NCBI RefSeq assembly: GCF_014696615.1 | Contig: NZ_JACJQJ010000024.1 | Span: forward strand, 1-64,000 | From: Nostoc linckia FACHB-104 | GTDB lineage: Bacteria > Cyanobacteriota > Cyanobacteriia > Cyanobacteriales > Nostocaceae | Direction: 5' to 3' | Length of the DNA: 64,000 nucleotides | Shown: piece after piece, positions 18,034 through 26,166 of the stretch | Layout of the letters: each line of letters begins with the position of its first letter | Position numbering within the stretch: position 1 is the first letter of the stretch | The notes under the pieces: model-generated | The model's database searches: none | Told to the model about the DNA's origin: nothing | Seen by the model: the letters and a program-made list of their open reading frames with translations, nothing else | Program-made: the position numbers and the translations under genes

Positions 18034-18288
18034 GTGACTACATCTGTAAATACAACCAAAGTCTACGATGAAATTATAGATTTTATTGCGGCTGGAACCA
18101 CGCCCCAAAGTGTTGTTAACTTTCAACTTTCGGATTTAGCAAAAGCACGTTTAGAAGAACTTATTTACCGACACAAAACGGGAGAATTAACGCCAGAAGA
18201 CAAGAGAGAGTTAGATCATTTCCTGACGTTAGAGCATATTATGCGGTTAGCAAAAGCCAAAGCTCATCAGTACCTCAATGCGGAGTAA
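18034..18288 (+). CDS. Small hypothetical protein coupled to an HNH nuclease
   Basis: 84 aa from GTG 18034 (MTTSVNTTKVYDEIIDFIAA). An upstream ATG-type frame to 17878 runs through a dispersed repeat and is not trusted. The sequence is helical, with FIAAGTTPQSVVNFQLSDLA and LTPEDKRELDHFLTLEHIMR. This pattern is often found directly before cyanobacterial HNH endonucleases. The next gene starts 3 bp after the stop, so the two are co-transcribed. Function unknown; an antidote or accessory role for the nuclease is only a guess. Confidence 0.7.
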   Translation: MTTSVNTTKVYDEIIDFIAAGTTPQSVVNFQLSDLAKARLEELIYRHKTGELTPEDKRELDHFLTLEHIMRLAKAKAHQYLNAE

Positions 18289-18291
18289 TTT

Positions 18292-18738
18292 TTGAAAGTG
18301 TCTAGCCCTTACATTAGTGTAGAATTGCGGCGTTTGGTTATCGATCGCGCTGATTCTTTGTGTGAGTATTGCTTATTTCCAGAAGCAGACGGCTTAATGT
18401 TTCAAGTTGACCATATAATCAGCGTTAAACATGGCGGTTCCACCACAGCAGATAATCTCTGTTATGCCTGTATTTTTTGTAATCTGCAAAAAGGTAGCGA
18501 TTTAGGTTCAATTAATTGGAAAACTGGAGAACTTGTGCGGTTTTTTAACCCACGTCGAGACTTTTGGGGAGAACATTTTCAACTTAATGAAGCGGTGATT
18601 CAACCAATTACAGATATTGGCGAAGTGACAGTACGCATTTTAGATTTTAACGATGAAGAAAGGATTATTGAACGTCAAGCTTTGATAGCAGCTGGTCAAT
18701 ATCCATCAGCATCTGCACTAAAACGCATAAATAAGTAA
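18292..18738 (+). CDS. HNH endonuclease
   Basis: 148 aa, TTG start at 18292. The HNH motif is complete: CEYC (zinc), QVDHIISVKHGG with the catalytic DH, ADNLCYACIFCNLQKG with the asparagine and second CxxC. Single-domain cyanobacterial HNH proteins of this type are frequent; specificity is unknown. It follows the small helical protein by 3 bp. No methyltransferase or phage genes are adjacent, so restriction or homing roles are not supported. Confidence 0.9.
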   Translation: MKVSSPYISVELRRLVIDRADSLCEYCLFPEADGLMFQVDHIISVKHGGSTTADNLCYACIFCNLQKGSDLGSINWKTGELVRFFNPRRDFWGEHFQLNEAVIQPITDIGEVTVRILDFNDEERIIERQALIAAGQYPSASALKRINK

Positions 18739-18828
18739 AGTAATTTTGTGCGATCGCATCCTTTACTGGGCATTCTATACTTGGCAACTATTGCTACCTA
18801 AACATAGAAATATCCTGGTAATAATACG

Positions 18829-19305
18829 ATGGCTTATCAAAACATCACAGGCTCGCTGTCACCACAAGATATCCAAGAAATTAAAGCCGCGCTACAGACT
18901 ATCCAAAAAAAGCTACCCTTTTTAATCACTCTCAGCAACGATGAACGGCGTAGCTTGTTAAAAATGGGTGATAAAAGCCTGGCATTTGTCAATAATAGCG
19001 TCACTGCTGCTCAGTCGAACCGTGAAATTCTCCCAGCCAGTTTTGATGTTGAGGAACTGGTTCGAGATTATCAATTAGTCACAGCACTTACTGAACTTTT
19101 AACTTCAATGCGCCAACTCACTGAACAGGTAGATGATACTCTACTAGCAGTTGGTAGTGAAGCTATGAGTAGTAGTTTGACGGTTTATGACTATGTAAAA
19201 ACAGCCGCGAAAAAGACTCCCGGCTTAAAAACTGTCGCTGAACAATTAGGTGAACGCTTTAAAGCTATCAAAGGTAGATCAACTAAAGTTACATCTACTT
19301 CGTGA
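18829..19305 (+). CDS. Conserved hypothetical helical protein
   Basis: 158 aa, predominantly alpha-helical: SLSPQDIQEIKAALQTIQKK, SNDERRSLLKMGDKSLAFV, a central LVRDYQLVTALTELLTSMRQ and a basic C-terminus (LGERFKAIKGRSTKVTSTS). No membrane segment or catalytic motif is visible. I recognise it only as a conserved bacterial hypothetical. The last codon and stop overlap the beginning of a frame that runs through the following 21-bp repeat. Confidence 0.7.
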   Translation: MAYQNITGSLSPQDIQEIKAALQTIQKKLPFLITLSNDERRSLLKMGDKSLAFVNNSVTAAQSNREILPASFDVEELVRDYQLVTALTELLTSMRQLTEQVDDTLLAVGSEAMSSSLTVYDYVKTAAKKTPGLKTVAEQLGERFKAIKGRSTKVTSTS

Positions 19306-19312
19306 GTCATAA

Positions 19313-19543
19313 AACCTCATTAATGAGGCTCAGAAGTTCATTAATGAGGCTCAGAAGTTCATTAATGAGGCTCGGAAGTTCGTTAATGAGGCTCAGAAGT
19401 TCATTAATGAGGCTCGGAAGTTCATTAATGAGGCTCGGAAGTTCATTAATGAGGCTCAGAAGTTCATTAATGAGGCTCAGAAGTTCATTAATGAGGCTCA
19501 GAAGTTCGTTAATGAGGCTTGGAAGTTCATTAATGAGGCTCAG
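19313..19543. repeat. Eleven-copy 21-bp tandem repeat
   Basis: Eleven uninterrupted 21-bp units, AAGTTCATTAATGAGGCTCAG, with only A/G and C/T point variants (for example TTCGTTAATG, GGCTTGG). Each unit contains the palindrome TCATTAATGA; in the first unit it extends to CCTCATTAATGAGG. Because 21 is a multiple of three, frames on both strands stay open (heptad SLMRLRS on plus, LINELLS on minus); neither has a convincing start. The unit equals two helical turns, as in iteron-type protein-binding arrays. Confidence 0.95.
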
Positions 19544-19870
19544 AACCTCTTTATGCAATCAAGGAGTGAGTTGATTGTGGCGATAAGTGCGATCGCTTAG
19601 GAATTTACAATTAAAAAAATACCGCAATGCTAGAGGTACGGCATTCAAAAGCTTTCAGTTAAAGAGATTTCTGAGCTACGCTATGCCCTTACTGTGTATT
19701 AGATGCAAATATGAATTAATTGCAAAAGTATAGAGATTTACAGACAGCAATTACTAAAAGAAAATTAAGAAATTAGGTTTTTTACCTAGCAAAAGAATAA
19801 AATAAGAAACGTAACTGAGTATACAGATATAACTTTTGTTGTCCCATTTACCTCATCTTTAATAACTGTT

Positions 19871-20090
19871 GAGTACAACTTAATATATTGCAAAATAAGT
19901 TAGATAAAGAGTTGCAAAGTATTACGGATAAAGGGTTTTGTAGCGAGTACAAAAATTCTTAACCCCCTACCCGATCAATACTAGTACCCCCAATAGAAAA
20001 AACCAGTACCCCTACTCCAAAACAAATTTAAAATATAGTTGCAATGGGGGTTATGGGTTGTGAGTACAACATTAATCAATCCAATAATTT
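19871..20090 (+). promoter_or_regulatory. cysE/nifP upstream activating region, twin of the nifB region
   Basis: GAGTACAACTTAAT at 19871; AAGGGTTTTG at 19931-19940; GAGTACAAA at 19945; TAACCCC at 19960; GTACCCC at 19984 and 20006 (22 bp apart); GAGTACAACATTAAT with ATCCAATAA at 20062-20087. Order and spacing match the nifB region (5290-5070): both copies have 22 bp between boxes, and GAGTAC to GAGTAC is 117 bp here versus 127 bp there, one helical turn different. Candidate binding region for the nif activator CnfR/PatB. Confidence 0.7.
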
Positions 20091-20177
20091 CAATAGGCAT
20101 GGGTTAGACTGTCCTATTTGAAGCTGCCTGATATAAGCAGAAAAATAGCACATGGCTCTTTTAACCAGACAGTACCG

Positions 20178-20951
20178 ATGCAACAGACATTAAATAGTAT
20201 CAGAAATCCTAAAAATGCTACTAAACCGGATTCTGCAAATACCTCCCTGCTCGCTAATCTACTCTCTGGCAAATTTTTTGAGCCATTGTTGAGTGATTTC
20301 CGCATCATTTTTGAGCGCGATCCCGCAGCGCGTAATTGGCTAGAGGTAGTCTTCTGCTACCCTGGGTTGCACGCTATCTGTTTGCATCGTCTTGCTCACT
20401 GGTTACACCGTCGCAAAGTAGTTTTCATTCCCCGGTTCATTTCCCATCTGGGAAGATTCTTAACGGGTATTGAAATTCATCCTGGCGCACAAATTGGCAA
20501 AGGTGTGTTTATCGATCACGGTATGGGTGTTGTCATTGGTGAAACTGCGATCGTTGGCGACTATACGCTAATTTATCAAGGTGTTACCCTTGGCGGTACA
20601 GGCAAAGAAAGCGGTAAGCGCCATCCTACAGTCGGCGAACACGTCGTTGTTGGTGCAGGTGCAAAAGTTTTAGGTAATATTCAAATTGGCGATCGCGTCC
20701 GCATTGGCGCAGGTTCAGTTGTCTTGCGCGATGTCCCATGCGATTCTACTGTCGTCGGGATTCCTGGCCGGATTATTTCTCGCAAGCAAGGCGAACCCCT
20801 AGAACATGGTAAGCTACCCGATGTCGAAGCCAGCGTCATGCGCTCATTGCTCTCTCGCATCGAGCAACTAGAACAACAACTGCAAGAATTAAAAGTCAAA
20901 AGTCCAGAGTCAACAGTCAACAGTCAACAGTCAACAGTCAATCACAAATAA
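20178..20951 (+). CDS. cysE: Serine O-acetyltransferase of the nif cluster (NifP)
   Basis: 257 aa from ATG 20178; a TTG at 20118 would add 20 residues. CysE makes O-acetylserine from serine and acetyl-CoA for cysteine synthesis, here probably sulfur for Fe-S clusters of nitrogenase. The family core is complete: [31 protein letters not shown]-like segment, left-handed beta-helix hexapeptides [39 protein letters not shown] and GVPGRII-type end. The last ~12 residues ([13 protein letters not shown]) come from a 7-bp repeat tract. First gene of the nifP-orf-orf-nifV-nifZ-nifT order known from Anabaena. Confidence 0.95.
   Translation: MQQTLNSIRNPKNATKPDSANTSLLANLLSGKFFEPLLSDFRIIFERDPAARNWLEVVFCYPGLHAICLHRLAHWLHRRKVVFIPRFISHLGRFLTGIEIHPGAQIGKGVFIDHGMGVVIGETAIVGDYTLIYQGVTLGGTGKESGKRHPTVGEHVVVGAGAKVLGNIQIGDRVRIGAGSVVLRDVPCDSTVVGIPGRIISRKQGEPLEHGKLPDVEASVMRSLLSRIEQLEQQLQELKVKSPESTVNSQQSTVNHK
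20908..20942 (+). repeat. Heptamer repeat (AGTCAAC) inside the 3' end of cysE
   Basis: Five consecutive 7-bp units AGTCAAC/AGTCAAT lie in the coding region just before the stop at 20951; after it the sequence continues as related AATGACA heptamers. Confidence 0.9.
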
Positions 20952-20981
20952 CCAATGACAAATGACAAAGGACAAAAGACA

Positions 20982-21239
20982 ATGTTGCCATCAAGTAGTT
21001 ATAATTTCCCAGCCGAACAAATATTGCACATTCCCCTAAGCGATCGCTGGCTCATCTACCACCGCTTGCAAGACTTAATGATTGACTGTTCCTGTTTAGC
21101 GGATGGTTCTTTAAGAGTGCAAGTCAACAATCGGCGAGAAGCACTGCTCATCCGTAGCACTGTTATGCAATTTCTCGCTTCTCGCCAAGAATTAGTAGAC
21201 TGGTTAGAACGTTGCTGGCCTGATAGTGCTGAGTTATGA
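20982..21239 (+). CDS. Conserved cyanobacterial nif-cluster hypothetical protein
   Basis: 85 aa from ATG 20982 (MLPSSSYNFPAEQILHIPLS); an upstream ATG at 20955 lies in heptamer repeats. Contains DRWLIYHRLQDLMIDCSCLA, SLRVQVNNRREALLIRSTVM and QFLASRQELVDWLERCW. A small protein sits at this place between nifP and nifV in Anabaena too, so a nif link is plausible from synteny only. No cofactor motif beyond three cysteines is evident. Confidence 0.8.
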   Translation: MLPSSSYNFPAEQILHIPLSDRWLIYHRLQDLMIDCSCLADGSLRVQVNNRREALLIRSTVMQFLASRQELVDWLERCWPDSAEL

Positions 21240-21713
21240 GTGCTGAGTGCTGAGTCCTGAGTGCTGAGTTGTAAGGAGTTGCTAGAATCTAATCCTTGCA
21301 ATTACCAAATCACCAATCCCCAGCAGTCATGGGTTAAGGTTTGTCATCAATCCAAAATCCAAAATCCAAAATTGAATACGCCAAGATAATTGAGAATCTT
21401 TGCAAGTATACGTAATTAACTCATATAGTACTTCCGAATCATTTGTGGGAAATGACAAATGAGAAAGGTCATAATTTCCGTAAAATCTCACAATTTATAG
21501 CGGATCACTAAAGATTTGGATGTAGAAGTTACTGTTCATTAGGAAATTTTATTGCAGACTGATGGGGTAACGCTTCATGTGGGTTTCCTCCTAACTGCTA
21601 CACCTGAAATTTTCTTGATATATCTTGGCAATTAAAGATGTGAAGTTACCAAGTAAAGCTAGGAATTTCACATTTTTAATTCATACCGCCATCTAGAAAT
21701 TAAAAGTCCGATT
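21240..21713. other. 474-bp spacer with short tandem repeats
   Basis: Contains GAGTGCT heptamers (21237-21270), CAATTACCAAATCACCAATC, and three ATCCAAA heptamers (21350-21370). The rest (21375-21713) is AT-rich with no gene that I can support. Confidence 0.6.
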
Positions 21714-21911
21714 ATGGTTGTCCGTAACAGCGATATAGAATTTTTGAATTTTTTGCATCATGAACTGGAACTGTCCACAGCAGATATTTCTGTGGCGCTA
21801 AGACACCGCGAATTTGATAACGGCCCTTTACCTATGCTGCTGTGGCAGTACGGTTTAGTGAATTTAGAACAGCTTGAGCGCATCTTCGATTGGCTTGATG
21901 AGCAAATTTAA
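21714..21911 (+). CDS. DUF2949 family small protein
   Basis: 65 aa, MVVRNSDIEFLNFLHHELEL, then ISVALRHREFDNGPLPMLLW and QYGLVNLEQLERIFDWLDEQ. The pattern and length match the cyanobacterial DUF2949 family, which also lies between nifP and nifV in Anabaena. Acidic, helical, soluble; function unknown. Followed by TGTCATT-type heptamers and a 365-bp gap before nifV. Confidence 0.85.
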   Translation: MVVRNSDIEFLNFLHHELELSTADISVALRHREFDNGPLPMLLWQYGLVNLEQLERIFDWLDEQI

Positions 21912-22276
21912 TTGTCATTGTCATTTGTCATTAGTCATTGGTTATTTGGTGTTTGTTATCTGTCCTTCTTGATCCCTAATATATACTCATCATTTGCTCA
22001 GGAAAATCATACTTATTGCTACTTAGAAAAATCCTGATTTTCAACGGTAAAAACAATTTGTAAATGATACTAAATTTTGGTTCGCTGTCATACAGATATG
22101 CTGGGGGGATTGCCCCATAATGAAGAGTCATGAATCGTGTCTATAAGATTCTTCAGCATTTACCGTTCATCCATTAGAAACTTTATCGGCATTTACCATT
22201 ACTAGCGATTGCAGAGAACCAGGCTAGCAATCAAGAAACAATATTAAGAGTAATTCCCATAGTGAGATGATTGAAA
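21912..22276. other. 365-bp region upstream of nifV
   Basis: Starts with TTGTCATT heptamers (21911-21945), then AT-rich DNA. A GGGGGGATTGCCCC stem-like palindrome lies at about 22103-22116. No box of the nifB/cysE type was found here, so nifV may be read from the cysE promoter or from its own. Confidence 0.45.
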
Positions 22277-23419
22277 ATGTTTGAGATGAATCAACTCCAA
22301 ATTAATGACACTACATTACGTGATGGCGAACAAGCAGCAGGTGTTGCTTTTAACTTAGAAGAAAAAGTTGCGATCGCTAAGTTTCTAGATGCCATCGGTG
22401 TTCATGAGTTAGAAGTCGGTATTCCGGCGATGGGTGAGGAAGAAACACGCGCAATTTCAGCCATTTCTAACTTGGGTTTGCAAGCCAAATTACTCGGCTG
22501 GAACCGCGCTGTGATGTCAGATTTAAAAGCTTCTCTAGTTTGCGGTTTACAGCGAGTACATATCGCTATTCCTGTTTCTGGTATTCAAATTGCCGCTAAA
22601 TTTCATGGACAGTGGCGGGTAAGTCTGCAAAAACTTAAAGATTGTATTAGCTTTGCTGTTGATAATGGTCTTTGGGTAGCAGTCGGCGGCGAAGATTCTT
22701 CTAGAGCTGATGACAACTTCCTTTTAGACGTAGCGCTTTATGCTCAAGAATGGGGTGCATCGCGGTTTCGCTTTTGTGACACTGTCGGAGTTCTTGACCC
22801 ATTTACTACTTATAATAAAGTTAAGCGGCTAGCCTCAGCCTTGATGATTCCGCTAGAAATTCACACCCACAATGATTTTGGTTTAGCTACAGCCAACGCA
22901 CTGGCTGGGATTAAAGCTGGAGCATCTTCAGTTAATACCACCGTCAACGGCTTGGGTGAAAGAGCAGGAAACGCCGCATTAGAAGAAGTTGTGATGGCTG
23001 TTAAACGTATTTACGGCCATAATTTAGGTATTGACACTCCCAGATTATTAGAACTATCTCAACTAGTTGCATCTGCATCCGGTAGCAGTGTTCCACCTTG
23101 GAAAGCAATTGTTGGCGAAAATACCTTCGCCCATGAATCTGGAATCCATGCTCATGGCGTATTGCAAAACCCCGATACCTACGAACCATTTGCACCGGAA
23201 GAAGTAGGTTGGGAACGCCGTTTAGTAGTTGGTAAACATTCTGGTCGGCACTTAATATCTAGCGTTTTAGAACAGCACGGTATCTTTCTCAACTCACAAG
23301 AAACCCAAACTGTTTTAGATGCAGTACGCCAACAATCAATCCAGAAAAAACGTAGCTTAACTACAGAAGAAGTGTTGAATTTAGCTAGAGAACAGAGGTA
23401 TTCTCATGCCACCCGATGA
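22277..23419 (+). CDS. nifV: Homocitrate synthase NifV
   Basis: 380 aa from ATG 22277 ([20 protein letters not shown]). Condenses acetyl-CoA and 2-oxoglutarate to homocitrate, the organic ligand of FeMo-co. The DRE-TIM metallolyase signatures are clear: [15 protein letters not shown], metal-binding [19 protein letters not shown] (HTHND), [19 protein letters not shown] and GIHAHGVL. Length is normal. Its 3' end overlaps nifZ by 14 bp. Distinguished from 2-isopropylmalate synthase by the short C-terminus lacking the leucine regulatory domain and by the nif context. Confidence 0.96.
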   Translation: MFEMNQLQINDTTLRDGEQAAGVAFNLEEKVAIAKFLDAIGVHELEVGIPAMGEEETRAISAISNLGLQAKLLGWNRAVMSDLKASLVCGLQRVHIAIPVSGIQIAAKFHGQWRVSLQKLKDCISFAVDNGLWVAVGGEDSSRADDNFLLDVALYAQEWGASRFRFCDTVGVLDPFTTYNKVKRLASALMIPLEIHTHNDFGLATANALAGIKAGASSVNTTVNGLGERAGNAALEEVVMAVKRIYGHNLGIDTPRLLELSQLVASASGSSVPPWKAIVGENTFAHESGIHAHGVLQNPDTYEPFAPEEVGWERRLVVGKHSGRHLISSVLEQHGIFLNSQETQTVLDAVRQQSIQKKRSLTTEEVLNLAREQRYSHATR

Positions 23420-23693
23420 AATTGAACTTGACGCACCACCGACTTTTGAAATCGGCCAAAAAGTCAGATTGCGTAAGCTGATCAAAAACGATGGTACATT
23501 TCCCGGTCAAGACATCGGGGTAGTTTTAGCCAAAAAGGGAGAAGTCGGCTATATCGCGAGTATCGGCACATATTTGCAGAGATCGTATATCTATGCCGTG
23601 CATTTCTTAGATACAGGGTTCGTCATCGGTTGTCTCAAAAAAGAACTAGAATCTGTCGAGGAAATTAATGAAAGTAATGCTACGGGTGAATGA
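23406..23693 (+). CDS. nifZ: NifZ, nitrogenase maturation protein
   Basis: 95 aa. [40 protein letters not shown] and [20 protein letters not shown] are the NifZ family core. NifZ acts in maturation of the MoFe protein P-cluster. It begins inside nifV (14-bp overlap) and its last 26 bases overlap nifT, so the three genes are translationally packed. No defect is visible. Confidence 0.94.
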   Translation: MPPDEIELDAPPTFEIGQKVRLRKLIKNDGTFPGQDIGVVLAKKGEVGYIASIGTYLQRSYIYAVHFLDTGFVIGCLKKELESVEEINESNATGE

Positions 23694-23871
23694 TGCAGGT
23701 CATTTGGTTGTCTACGTTGCTAAAAAAGATTTAGAAGAAATCGTAGTCAAACAAACAGACGGCGCAGAGGGGAAGATTCTCACTTTAGCTAATGGTTGGG
23801 AATTAGAATTTCGCGATATGCCAGACGAAAAGAGTTTACCTCTAACAGTAGAAGCTAGACGACTTGCCTAA
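23668..23871 (+). CDS. nifT: NifT/FixU family protein
   Basis: 67 aa, [40 protein letters not shown] and ANGWELEFRDMPDEKSLPLT. The start ATG lies within nifZ in a different frame. NifT is a small conserved protein of nif clusters with no essential role established. Its stop at 23871 ends the tightly packed part of the cluster; the next gene begins 311 bp later. Confidence 0.94.
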   Translation: MKVMLRVNDAGHLVVYVAKKDLEEIVVKQTDGAEGKILTLANGWELEFRDMPDEKSLPLTVEARRLA

Positions 23872-24182
23872 AATAAATTATGGGGGAGATAGTAATTGGG
23901 GAAGCATCTATCTCTTATATCATGTTCAACTAATTACTTGATTGTCATTTGTCATTTGGCATTAGTCATTTGTCATTGGTCATTTGTCACTTGGCGTTGA
24001 TAATCAAGAATTAGCGAATATCATGTACATTTAAATATACATAATTTAGACTCATGCAGCAACGCAAATAGTTTTAATTATTGTTAATTTCAGGACATGA
24101 TACAAGTATTTGATTGGACATGATAGCACCCGGTTAGATTCAGTTTGAACTACGTTTAATTTTGAATTGTGAGTTGCTGAAC
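23872..24182. other. 311-bp spacer with TTGTCATT heptamers
   Basis: A run of about eight TCATTTG/TCATTAG/TCATTGG heptamers occupies 23940-23996. The remainder is AT-rich; no second promoter box set was recognised. Confidence 0.6.
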
Positions 24183-24719
24183 ATGGGTGAAAAATATCAA
24201 ACATTATCGGAATTAAACCTTGAGGGTAGATTCCTTGGTTTTGTTGGTGATGAAGTAAAATTTAAATACTTGCGATTAGCAATTCCCGCCGGGAATTTGC
24301 AAGTAAAAGTTCCTAAAGATTTACGCAGTGCGTTGCGTTCCTCTTTAGTCCCCGGCGAACAAATTCGCGTTGATGGTATTAGCCAATTAAATCAACGCAC
24401 AGGTAAAATAAAATTCAAAGCATTCCGGGTAAAATCAACTGGTATTTGCCCAATCGAAAATCTCCCATCTCAAACCAAAGCCAAAATCATGGTTTGCCAG
24501 AAATCTGGCTGTATGAAGCGGGGTGGTAAAGGTTTAGTATCAGAATTAGAAAAAACTTTGTGCGATCGCGGTTTAATCGACAAAGTCACAATAGAACATA
24601 CAGGCTGTCAAAAACGCTGTAGCAGCGCGCCTAACTGCGTAGTCCGCATTGGTAAAAAGCAATACAAGAAACTTCATCCAGAAGCGATCGCATCTCTCTT
24701 GGAGAATCACTTAACTTAA
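24183..24719 (+). CDS. Thioredoxin-like [2Fe-2S] ferredoxin domain protein
   Basis: 178 aa from ATG 24183 (MGEKYQTLSELNLEGRFLGF); a TTG start 21 bp upstream is less likely. The N-terminal ~90 residues form an OB-fold-like beta domain (FVGDEVKFKYLRLAIPAGNL, VPGEQIRVDGISQLNQRTGK). The C-terminal part has CQKSGCMKRGG and HTGCQKRCSSAPNCVV, the cysteine set of thioredoxin-like 2Fe-2S ferredoxins (NuoE-related). Position after nifT suggests redox service to nitrogen fixation but synteny alone does not prove it. The last ~40 bp are duplicated 128 bp downstream. Confidence 0.85.
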   Translation: MGEKYQTLSELNLEGRFLGFVGDEVKFKYLRLAIPAGNLQVKVPKDLRSALRSSLVPGEQIRVDGISQLNQRTGKIKFKAFRVKSTGICPIENLPSQTKAKIMVCQKSGCMKRGGKGLVSELEKTLCDRGLIDKVTIEHTGCQKRCSSAPNCVVRIGKKQYKKLHPEAIASLLENHLT

Positions 24720-24810
24720 TTTACAAACATATCGAGTAATGAAATTTTACAGGTGGAAAGGGTAGACTCCCAGTCCGCCTATTTTCCGTATATAAAGTGT
24801 AATACCAAGC

Positions 24811-24854
24811 AGCGATCGCATCTCTGTTACAGAATCACTTAACTTAATTACAAG
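24811..24854 (+). repeat. Partial duplicate of the 3' end of the 2Fe-2S gene
   Basis: AGCGATCGCATCTCTGTTAC and AGAATCACTTAACTTAATTA repeat bases 24683-24727, which encode the end of the preceding gene, with about four differences. The truncated vapC-like frame ends inside this copy. Confidence 0.85.
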
Positions 24855-25045
24855 CTTGTTTTTAAATATATACATTTATTGTTAAAGGGTAAGATTTTTA
24901 CCCTTGATTTGTTGTGGGTATTGTCATGATTTATTGTTGTGGTAAATAGATTCGTTAAAGATTGTTGAGCAGCCCAATTCCGAACTATTTCAGACTTTTG
25001 AGGCTTCATTAATTCTGACACTACGTTTGTATCAAGAATAATCAT
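24848..25045 (-). pseudogene. VapC/FitB-type PIN toxin, truncated
   Basis: Only the first ~39 residues are toxin-like: MIILDTNVVSELMKPQKSEI followed by VRNWAAQQSLTNLFTTTI, matching the PIN N-terminus with its first catalytic aspartate (D5). After that the frame reads unrelated sequence to a stop at residue 66, against ~140 aa normally, so the remaining acidic residues are missing. Overlaps its antitoxin gene by 4 bp (ATGA). The truncation abuts the duplicated 3' end of the upstream 2Fe-2S gene. Confidence 0.85.
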
Positions 25046-25290
25046 TCTTCAAATATTGATACATTTCGTATTGGTTCTCTAGTAATTTCAGGTAATTCAA
25101 AATCTACTAGTTTAGCAAAGCGCTGCTCTATTTTAGTAACTATGTTTACCGGAATTTTCTGATTTTCTGTAAGAGCAAGAAGAAGAATTTCTCTAGCGTC
25201 CTCTTCCAGAGAATGACCATGTTGTTCATCTCGTTTTTGCAGACGAGATTTCATGTCATCATCAAGGTTAGATATAGTAATTTTGTTCAT
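25042..25290 (-). CDS. FitA/VapB-type ribbon-helix-helix antitoxin
   Basis: 82 aa from MNKITISNLDDDMKSRLQKR (ATG 25290; an alternative in-frame ATG is 6 bp upstream). The RHH motif is ITISNLDDDMKSRLQKRDEQ HGHSLEEDAREILLLAL, and the C-terminal FELPEITREPIRNVSIFEE is a toxin-binding tail. It should bind its own promoter. Its toxin partner is truncated, so it is now an orphan antitoxin. Confidence 0.85.
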   Translation of the reverse strand: MNKITISNLDDDMKSRLQKRDEQHGHSLEEDAREILLLALTENQKIPVNIVTKIEQRFAKLVDFELPEITREPIRNVSIFEE

Positions 25291-25314
25291 ATACAAAATT
25301 CTGCTATTCCTTTA

Positions 25315-26118
25315 CTATTCATTCGGTGGTGTTTGCTGTGCTATTTGCTGCACTTGTGTAACATCTAAATCTAACGCCTGTGCTATTTGTTCAACAGTTA
25401 ATCCCAATGCTAAAAGTCTAGGTACAGCTTCTAATTTGGCTTTACGTTTACCAGCTTGTTCTCCCTCTTCTATAGCTTCTTGATAAACTCGCGTTTGTTT
25501 CAACTCATTTAAGCCAAACATTGCTTCTATCTCCTCTCGACTCATTTGGGGAAATTTATAAACCAAGATTGTCTCTATCAATTCTAATAACTGCTGCTGT
25601 GGCAATTGTAAGTCTACAGCTTGCTTAGTGCGGTTGATTAACTCTCTGGCAGTGGTAATTGCTGTATCTTCATTCTCAATGATTAATTTTATCGTAGCAA
25701 TACCTATGGGTAGTAAGGCTACATCACCTAATTCATCCAAATAAATTCTTGTTACACGCTGACTGGTAAAGAATTCGTGACAATCTTTGATATCTCCTAT
25801 ATCAATACTCCTATTGGCATAAATAATTACTCCTCGCCAAGTATGTTGAGGTTTATTCTGCCGCAAATATAAAAATATTTCGGAAATTAGACGCGAGTAA
25901 ATATCTGCGTCTGGTTGGAATTGGACTTCGACAAAATAAATGGGATTGTTTGTAGGTTGAGTAGGAAGAAATACACCATCAATTCTAAAAGCTGTTTGCT
26001 TAACTTCAACTTAAGAAAATTGATAGATATTAGCAGTCTCAGGTGGGTTACCAATAAGTTCAAAGAAAATACTGAGAACCTCTTGAAATAGTCGATAAAA
26101 AATACTGTCGGTTTTCAC
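25315..26118 (-). pseudogene. Rpn/DUF2887-type PD-(D/E)XK nuclease with internal stop
   Basis: Reading from GTG 26118: VKTDSIFYRLFQEVLSIFFE ... ETANIYQFS, then TAA at 26013-26011, then VEVKQTAFRIDGVFLP, IYFVEVQFQPDADIYSRLIS and a further 183-codon open part (RQNKPQHTWRGVIIYANRSI). This is the cyanobacterial DUF2887/Rpn-like nuclease-transposase family. Codon 36 is stop where serine is expected. The D...EVQ core is downstream of the stop. The C-terminal half has repeat-like EQIAQALDLDVTQVQQIAQ. One base change from intact, so a recent loss or a sequence error. Confidence 0.85.
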
Positions 26119-26166
26119 TCTGAGCTTATATGGACAATTTTTAGAATGTAATGATGTAGTTTATCC

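Noticed and set aside
19302-19574. Heptad frames (plus 90 codons, minus 83 codons) through the 21-bp repeat
   Set aside because: The period is a multiple of three so any frame stays open; no convincing start or known relative. Kept only as a repeat.
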